Assembly: GCF_031010195.1 (NCBI RefSeq)
Contig: NZ_JAUAMC010000006.1
Coordinates: 124,001 to 188,000, forward strand
DNA from: Halomonas sp. SpR8
Lineage (GTDB): Bacteria > Pseudomonadota > Gammaproteobacteria > Pseudomonadales > Halomonadaceae
Reading direction: 5' to 3'
DNA length: 64,000 bases
Shown: positions 59,600 to 64,000 of the stretch, piece by piece
Layout: every line of letters starts with the position of its first letter
Numbering within the stretch: position 1 is the stretch's first letter
Translations under genes and position numbers: made by a program
Notes under the pieces: model-generated
What the model saw: only the letters and a program-made list of their open reading frames with translations
Databases searched by the model: none
Told to the model about the DNA's origin: nothing

Positions 59600-60553
59600 A
59601 TGCGCTCGCTACGCCATTTCGATCTGAATTTGCTGCTGGTATTTGAAGCGCTGATGCGCGAGCGCCACGTTACCCGCGCGGCAGAAAAGCTGCATTTAAG
59701 CCAGCCAGCGTTAAGCCATGCACTTAAACGCCTGCGTGAAGCGTTGGATGACCCACTGCTGGTGTGCACTGAAAACGGCATGCAGCCAACCCCACGTTCG
59801 CTGGCGCTTTTGCCGGTCGTACAGCAGGCGCTGGGGCAGCTAAGGGAGGGCCTTGCGCCTCCTGCGATGTTTTTGCCTGCCAACAGCAAGCGGCGCTTTA
59901 CGCTGGCCACCACGGATTACTTTGAAGAGGTAATGTACCCACCCTTTCTTAGCCAGCTGCTGGCCTATGCGCCGGGCATTAGTTTCTCCATTGAGCTGAT
60001 TACCCCAGATGTGTTGAGTGAGGGGCTGGAACAGCGCCAAATCGATATGGTGGTAGGGTTGGATAGCCAAAGCGAGCTGCCCAGTGGCGTGGTTCAGACC
60101 CCGTGGATGGATGAGGAGTTGGTCTGCTTGGCCGCTACCCATAATGGCCGCGTCGGCGATGGGCTGGATATTGCCCAGTTTGCTCAAGAGCTCCATGTGG
60201 AGTTGGCTGACATTAGCGGCCTACGCCCCAGCAACATCGATAGCTGTCTGGTTCAGCACGGCTTAACCCGCCGGGTCATCTCGAAAAACCTCAACTATAT
60301 CGCTGCGGCGCAGGTGGTGGCGCTAACGGAAGCGATCATGACGCTGCCACGGCAAATGGCCGAGCGTTTTGCCACCATGCTGCCGGTGCGTTTGGTAGAG
60401 CCGCCCAAAGAGCTACCCACACTGAAGATGACGCTGATCCAGCATGGGCTGTTTGCCAATGATCCTGCGCTCATCTGGCTAACTCAATCACTGATCGAGT
60501 TCGCCGACACATTCCAGCAGCAAGCCTCTTCAGGGGAACGGCGGCCCGCTTGA
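59600..60553 (+). CDS. LysR-family transcriptional regulator
   Basis: A 317-residue LysR regulator with helix-turn-helix at about residues 6-63 (HFDLNLLLVFEALMRERHVT, RAAEKLHLSQPALSHALKRL) and effector domain from about 90. The NodD/LeuO-like N-terminus (FDLNLLLVFEALM) places it in that branch. It is divergent from speB with a 140-base gap, so it probably controls agmatine use. The ATG at 59600 matches the usual family start. Confidence 0.92.
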   Translation: MRSLRHFDLNLLLVFEALMRERHVTRAAEKLHLSQPALSHALKRLREALDDPLLVCTENGMQPTPRSLALLPVVQQALGQLREGLAPPAMFLPANSKRRFTLATTDYFEEVMYPPFLSQLLAYAPGISFSIELITPDVLSEGLEQRQIDMVVGLDSQSELPSGVVQTPWMDEELVCLAATHNGRVGDGLDIAQFAQELHVELADISGLRPSNIDSCLVQHGLTRRVISKNLNYIAAAQVVALTEAIMTLPRQMAERFATMLPVRLVEPPKELPTLKMTLIQHGLFANDPALIWLTQSLIEFADTFQQQASSGERRPA

Positions 60554-60649
60554 TGGTGGGAAGTTGCTTCAATAAAGGCGGATGACTGAGTAGAGTGTTA
60601 GCAAAGACGCAGTAAGCGGGATTTAGCTAAACCACAGGCAACCATAATA

Positions 60650-61321
60650 ATGACAGCAATGTATAAACTCCTGATTGCCGACGATCACCCCCTGGTACGT
60701 GATGCTATGGCGCGCGTGATCCGTGAAGCTTACGCAGATGCTGAGGTTATCGAGGTGGAAGACTTTGATGCGGCTCTCGCCCATGCCCAGCAAGATCCTG
60801 ATCTTGACTTGATACTGCTAGATTTAAATATGCCTGGCATGAACGGGTTAACGGGACTTTTACAGCTGCGTAACGAGCACCCTACGATTCCGGTGGTGAT
60901 TGTTTCTGCGGAAGAGAATAAGCAGATTATTCTTCAGGCGGTCTCTTGTGGTGCGGCGGGGTTTATCCCCAAATCACTGCCCCGTGATCAGATGCGCCAC
61001 GCCATTGCCCAGGTACTGGAAGGCAATATCTTTCTACCCGCCGATGCTATGCGCGCGCCGGATAGTATTCGTAAGCGTCGCCATCAGGAGCAGGGTTTTA
61101 CGGCGGAACAGCTGCGCCAACTAACTCGCAAACAACTGCAGGTGTTGGAACACATGACCCGCGGTGAATCTAACAAGATGATTGCCTATCACCTCAATAT
61201 CGCGGAAACCACGGTGAAAGCCCATGTGTCGGCGATCTTGCGTAAGCTGGGTGTAACCAGTCGCGTACAAGCAATTTTATCGGCCAACGATATCGATTTT
61301 TCTCAATTCCTCAAGCGCTGA
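60650..61321 (+). CDS. LuxR-type (NarL/FixJ) response regulator
   Basis: A 223-residue two-domain regulator. The receiver (about 4-120) has the acidic pocket ADDHPL, the phosphoacceptor Asp in [14 protein letters not shown], the Ser/Thr in VVIVSAEE and Lys in FIPKSL. The LuxR helix-turn-helix (about 155-215) reads [20 protein letters not shown] then [20 protein letters not shown]. It resembles regulators of PQQ-dependent alcohol oxidation (AgmR/ErbR type), and it lies next to pqqF and a hybrid kinase. The ATG at 60650 or 60659 is possible. It converges with pqqF, six bases between the stops. Confidence 0.92.
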   Translation: MTAMYKLLIADDHPLVRDAMARVIREAYADAEVIEVEDFDAALAHAQQDPDLDLILLDLNMPGMNGLTGLLQLRNEHPTIPVVIVSAEENKQIILQAVSCGAAGFIPKSLPRDQMRHAIAQVLEGNIFLPADAMRAPDSIRKRRHQEQGFTAEQLRQLTRKQLQVLEHMTRGESNKMIAYHLNIAETTVKAHVSAILRKLGVTSRVQAILSANDIDFSQFLKR

Positions 61322-61327
61322 CTCGCC

Positions 61328-63490
61328 TCAATCGTTGACGAGATAGTGGCCAGCGCTATCTAACCAGTGGGTTTGCCAGCGACCGTGGGTATTTATCTGC
61401 GTGAGTAAATCGGTAAGCGCCTGTGAATCGATGCTTTGCTGCCCAAGCCGATGCAGTGGCTGATCGGTACCTGACAAGAGGCTTTGCCACTGGATAATCA
61501 GTGCGGCAAGGGGCGTTTCAGGCGGTGTTAGCGAGAGTTTAAGCGAGTTTGGCGCCTGTAGGACATCATCCGCCGTTTGCCACAGGGCATCGGTGATGGA
61601 GAGTAGCTTTTCCCCTACCGGTTCAGCGTCTTCGCTGGTTTGCACCACATAACCAAGTGAGCAGGGTGTGCCGTCGCCTCTGCGTACCGCTGCCACATAC
61701 CCCAAGTGATGGTCATACCGCGCCTGCTGAAAAAATGCCGCGCTATGGTGCTGCTCAATCAGCGCTAATAGCCAGCGCTGGGTGGGCGTGCCCGGTAAGC
61801 TCAGTGTGCGCATGATGGCTGTGCTGGCCGACCCATTGATAGAAGGCGTCTGCACAGAACGTGTTGCTATGCGGCTAGCCAAATCTGCCAGTGCGTGGCA
61901 AACAGCGTTTGCATCTGTTGCATGGGAAACCCATACCACAGGCGTGGCAGGCAGCGGGGTTAAGCGCTGTAACAACCGCTGAGCCAGAAGCCCCTGGGGG
62001 GCAATCGCCGTATTAACATTCGCTTCTTTCAGCAAGGTTTGCATGGCAACGGCCGCTCCCTCACCCACGGTTATCACCCAACTGCCCTGCGCTAGTTGCA
62101 TGTGCTGGCATATCACGCCTCTACGGGCGCACCGCTTGGCAGCCAGTGGGGCGGGGAGAAACATTGCGTTGGGAATAAAGCAGGCTGCCCAGGTGGTGTC
62201 GGCAAGTGAGGCGAAATCATCGCTGACACCATACTGGCCGCACCAACGCTGTACCTTGGGGGTGGCCGCCAATTGTGCCGCATCGTCAGCGTGCGTGAGC
62301 GTTGTTGGCGCGCTATAAACTAGCCAGTAGGGAGCCTGCCAGCGGGCCTTGTTGGGGAAATCTTGTTGAGTCGCTGTATGTGCAGCAAGCCGCCGTGCTA
62401 ACGCTTGCTGACGCGCATAGACAAACCACGCCGACGCCAGTTGCACGGTACCGGCAGGAGGCTGCCAAACCGGGTGGTGATCAATAGGGGTCGTCGCGAG
62501 CAGGGCTGCTAGCCGTTCGCTGAGGGAATCGGCAAGCACTTCCAGACGTTCCTGCGCCGGGGTACCGGTTAGCGTCAAGCTGAAGGCGTCTGTAGCCCCG
62601 GTTGGAGCGGCAGTCGCGTGATAGTCGATAATCGAGTCAGCTAACTGATCCACCAGGTAGCCTTGGTTTAACGAATCAGCAATGTCGCTAAGGGCGCTAA
62701 ACTGATGACGTGAAACGGACGAGGGTAGCGGCCACAACAGCTCAACGGCGTTGGCCGTCCCGACCACCTTCGCACGGGGCAGACCGCCCCAGCGGGGCGT
62801 AATGGCAAGCGCCGGAGCGTTGGGCGGTAGCGGGCTAAACAGCGTAGCCATGCGTTGAATAAGGCGAGTCATCGCTTCTGCAGCCCTGGGGCTGATAATC
62901 GCAATGCCAACGCGGTCGCCGTGATAGTGGTCGCGGTGAAACGTGGTCAGCGCCTCATAAAGCAACCCAGTGTTCTGGCCCAGCGTTTGTGCGTTGCCGT
63001 GGCGGCAGCCTGCACCGATATGCTGCGGGTCACTGAGCGTGGCGATGGCCGATAGCCGCTGCATTGCCGAATCGTGCTGGCGAGCCTGCCATTCGGCGTC
63101 AATGGCGGCGACTTCAGTGCGAATGGTCGGCGACGAGATAGTGGGCGTGGCCAACTGGCTGGCAACAGTGAGAGCCGCCGTTTCTAGGCTATCTGCCGGT
63201 ATCGAGAAATGCACATCGGTGACGTAGTCGTCGGTGTGGGCGTTCAGGCTGCCCTGATGCTGGGCAAACCAAGTGAGCAGGCTGGTGTTAGAGGAGCTTG
63301 TCAGTGGTGCGGTGGTGAGCACGTGCTCCAGTAAGTGGGCCAGGCCTGGCAGGGCGGGCGGTTCATCCAAATAGCCCGCTGCTATAGTGATGCTGACGTG
63401 AGCGTGGGTTAAGTGGGGCGCGTGGGCCAGCACGCCTTGCACTCCGCTAGGCAGGGAGATACAGGTCTGTGGGAAGCGCAGGTTAGCCAT
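61328..63490 (-). CDS. pqqF: PqqF-like M16 peptidase (pyrroloquinoline quinone biosynthesis)
   Basis: A 720-residue insulinase-family zinc peptidase. The inverted zinc motif H-x-x-E-H is in LPGLAHLLEHVLTTAP (residues about 50-57), with the distal Glu expected in TEVAAIDAEWQARQ. The N-terminal M16 domain starts ISLPSGVQGVLAHAPHLTHA, and the rest holds the degenerate second half typical of PqqF. PqqF processes the PqqA precursor peptide. No other pqq gene is seen in the window. The start overlaps the upstream hybrid kinase gene by eight bases (ATGGCTAA), so the two are coupled. Confidence 0.8.
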   Translation of the reverse strand: MANLRFPQTCISLPSGVQGVLAHAPHLTHAHVSITIAAGYLDEPPALPGLAHLLEHVLTTAPLTSSSNTSLLTWFAQHQGSLNAHTDDYVTDVHFSIPADSLETAALTVASQLATPTISSPTIRTEVAAIDAEWQARQHDSAMQRLSAIATLSDPQHIGAGCRHGNAQTLGQNTGLLYEALTTFHRDHYHGDRVGIAIISPRAAEAMTRLIQRMATLFSPLPPNAPALAITPRWGGLPRAKVVGTANAVELLWPLPSSVSRHQFSALSDIADSLNQGYLVDQLADSIIDYHATAAPTGATDAFSLTLTGTPAQERLEVLADSLSERLAALLATTPIDHHPVWQPPAGTVQLASAWFVYARQQALARRLAAHTATQQDFPNKARWQAPYWLVYSAPTTLTHADDAAQLAATPKVQRWCGQYGVSDDFASLADTTWAACFIPNAMFLPAPLAAKRCARRGVICQHMQLAQGSWVITVGEGAAVAMQTLLKEANVNTAIAPQGLLAQRLLQRLTPLPATPVVWVSHATDANAVCHALADLASRIATRSVQTPSINGSASTAIMRTLSLPGTPTQRWLLALIEQHHSAAFFQQARYDHHLGYVAAVRRGDGTPCSLGYVVQTSEDAEPVGEKLLSITDALWQTADDVLQAPNSLKLSLTPPETPLAALIIQWQSLLSGTDQPLHRLGQQSIDSQALTDLLTQINTHGRWQTHWLDSAGHYLVND

Positions 63491-64000
63491 TGAGCAGGCT
63501 ACGCAGTAGTGCGCGCAGTTTGCCGGGGCGTACCGGCTTGTTTAACTGCGGAACGCCGGCATGGCGTAACCGCCTTTGCCAGTGGTCAGAGCGGTCGGCA
63601 CTGATAATGGCTGCGGGTAAGTGCGGGTCATGCCAGTGGTGGCGAAGTTGTCGAATGGCCTCCAACCCCGTCACGTTATCGTCTAAGTGCAGGTCGACCA
63701 GCAGCATATCCGGCGCTTCCAGGCAGGCTTTGGCGGCCGCCACATCCAGCGCGGTATCGCAACTGATCTGCCATTCACTTAGCAACAGCGCCATGCCTTC
63801 AAGAATGGCGGGTTCGTTATCCAGGATCAGTACGCGCACTCCTTCGAACTCGGCGTCAGCAGAAAACGGCGCGCTGGGGGCGGGTGTTTGGCTAAAGGAA
63901 ATGCCGCTGGCACGGGGCACCCTAACCGCAAAGCAGGAGCCTTGGCCGGGGGCAGAGCGCACAGAAAGCGGGTGCTCAAGGCACTGGCTAATCCGCTCCA
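63483..64000 (-). CDS. Hybrid sensor histidine kinase, C-terminal part (cut by window edge)
   Basis: The end of a larger gene on the minus strand, still open at the right edge. The first visible residues include LSVRSAPGQGSCFAVRVP, the last glycine box of a HATPase domain. A receiver domain follows: RVLILDNEPAILEGM (acidic pocket), MLLVDLHLDDNVTGLEAI with the phosphoacceptor Asp, PAAIISADRS, and LNKPVRPGKLRALLRSL with the conserved Lys. Translationally coupled to pqqF and close to the LuxR response regulator, which may be its partner through phosphorelay. A GTG near 63962 is not a real start because the domain continues upstream. Confidence 0.85.
   Translation of the reverse strand, partial: ERISQCLEHPLSVRSAPGQGSCFAVRVPRASGISFSQTPAPSAPFSADAEFEGVRVLILDNEPAILEGMALLLSEWQISCDTALDVAAAKACLEAPDMLLVDLHLDDNVTGLEAIRQLRHHWHDPHLPAAIISADRSDHWQRRLRHAGVPQLNKPVRPGKLRALLRSLLNG

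Noticed and set aside
1-64000. CRISPR arrays, tRNA, rRNA, integrases, transposases
   Set aside because: Looked for regular spaced repeats, cloverleaf-like and recombinase motifs; none seen that I could support.

Overview
The window looks like chromosome from a moderately G+C-rich gammaproteobacterium, most likely Halomonas or a close relative (Halomonadaceae). I infer this from gene style and from the mix of complete phenylacetate and homogentisate modules with TRAP and tripartite tricarboxylate (TTT) carriers; no rRNA or other taxonomic marker is present. I saw no tRNA, rRNA, CRISPR array, prophage or intact insertion sequence. Nearly all of the window is catabolic, transport and regulatory DNA.

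Layout. 1-3.6 kb: end of a TctB-TctA permease pair followed by a class V aminotransferase, then a decayed glutathione S-transferase. 3.7-7.9 kb: an Lrp-type regulator divergent from a fused indolepyruvate:ferredoxin oxidoreductase. 7.9-14 kb (minus strand): homogentisate branch (MBL-fold protein, FAD monooxygenase, DUF2783, hmgA, fahA, maiA). 14.5-18.2 kb: a MarR regulator and a DctPQM TRAP transporter. 18.3-31.4 kb: the phenylacetate (paa) cluster in two minus-strand operons (paaGHIK and paaABCDEZ) plus paaY and the repressor paaX. Two members, paaF and a paaN-like gene, survive only as internally deleted relics. 31.6-42.6 kb: mixed genes (NYN protein, MFS carriers, gene relics, an IclR/amine oxidase/NhaC operon, LysE exporter, cold-shock protein, MocR regulator, CcoG). 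42.7-57.2 kb: a large plus-strand gene set of a CoA-transferase, MmgE/PrpD protein, two TctC binding proteins, enoyl-CoA hydratase, ADP-forming acyl-CoA synthetase, FadB-like protein, TctB, TctA, an MFS carrier, and a LysR gene at the end. 57.7-64 kb: an orphan membrane protein, agmatinase with a divergent LysR, and a LuxR-type response regulator, PqqF and the end of a hybrid sensor kinase.

How it works together. Phenylpyruvate and other arylpyruvates could be oxidised to aryl-acetyl-CoA by the indolepyruvate oxidoreductase and feed the paa epoxidase route. Homogentisate is opened by HmgA and finished by MaiA and FahA to fumarate and acetoacetate. The TRAP system between the two modules probably imports an aromatic or related acid. 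A ten-base palindrome, TACTTAAGTA, occurs in the hmg/marR, marR/dctP and paaG/paaY intergenic regions and may tie these modules to one regulator, the MarR protein being the obvious candidate.

The best candidate for an undescribed system is the 42.7-57.2 kb cluster, which has all the parts for uptake, CoA activation, hydration and beta-oxidation of an unidentified carboxylic acid.
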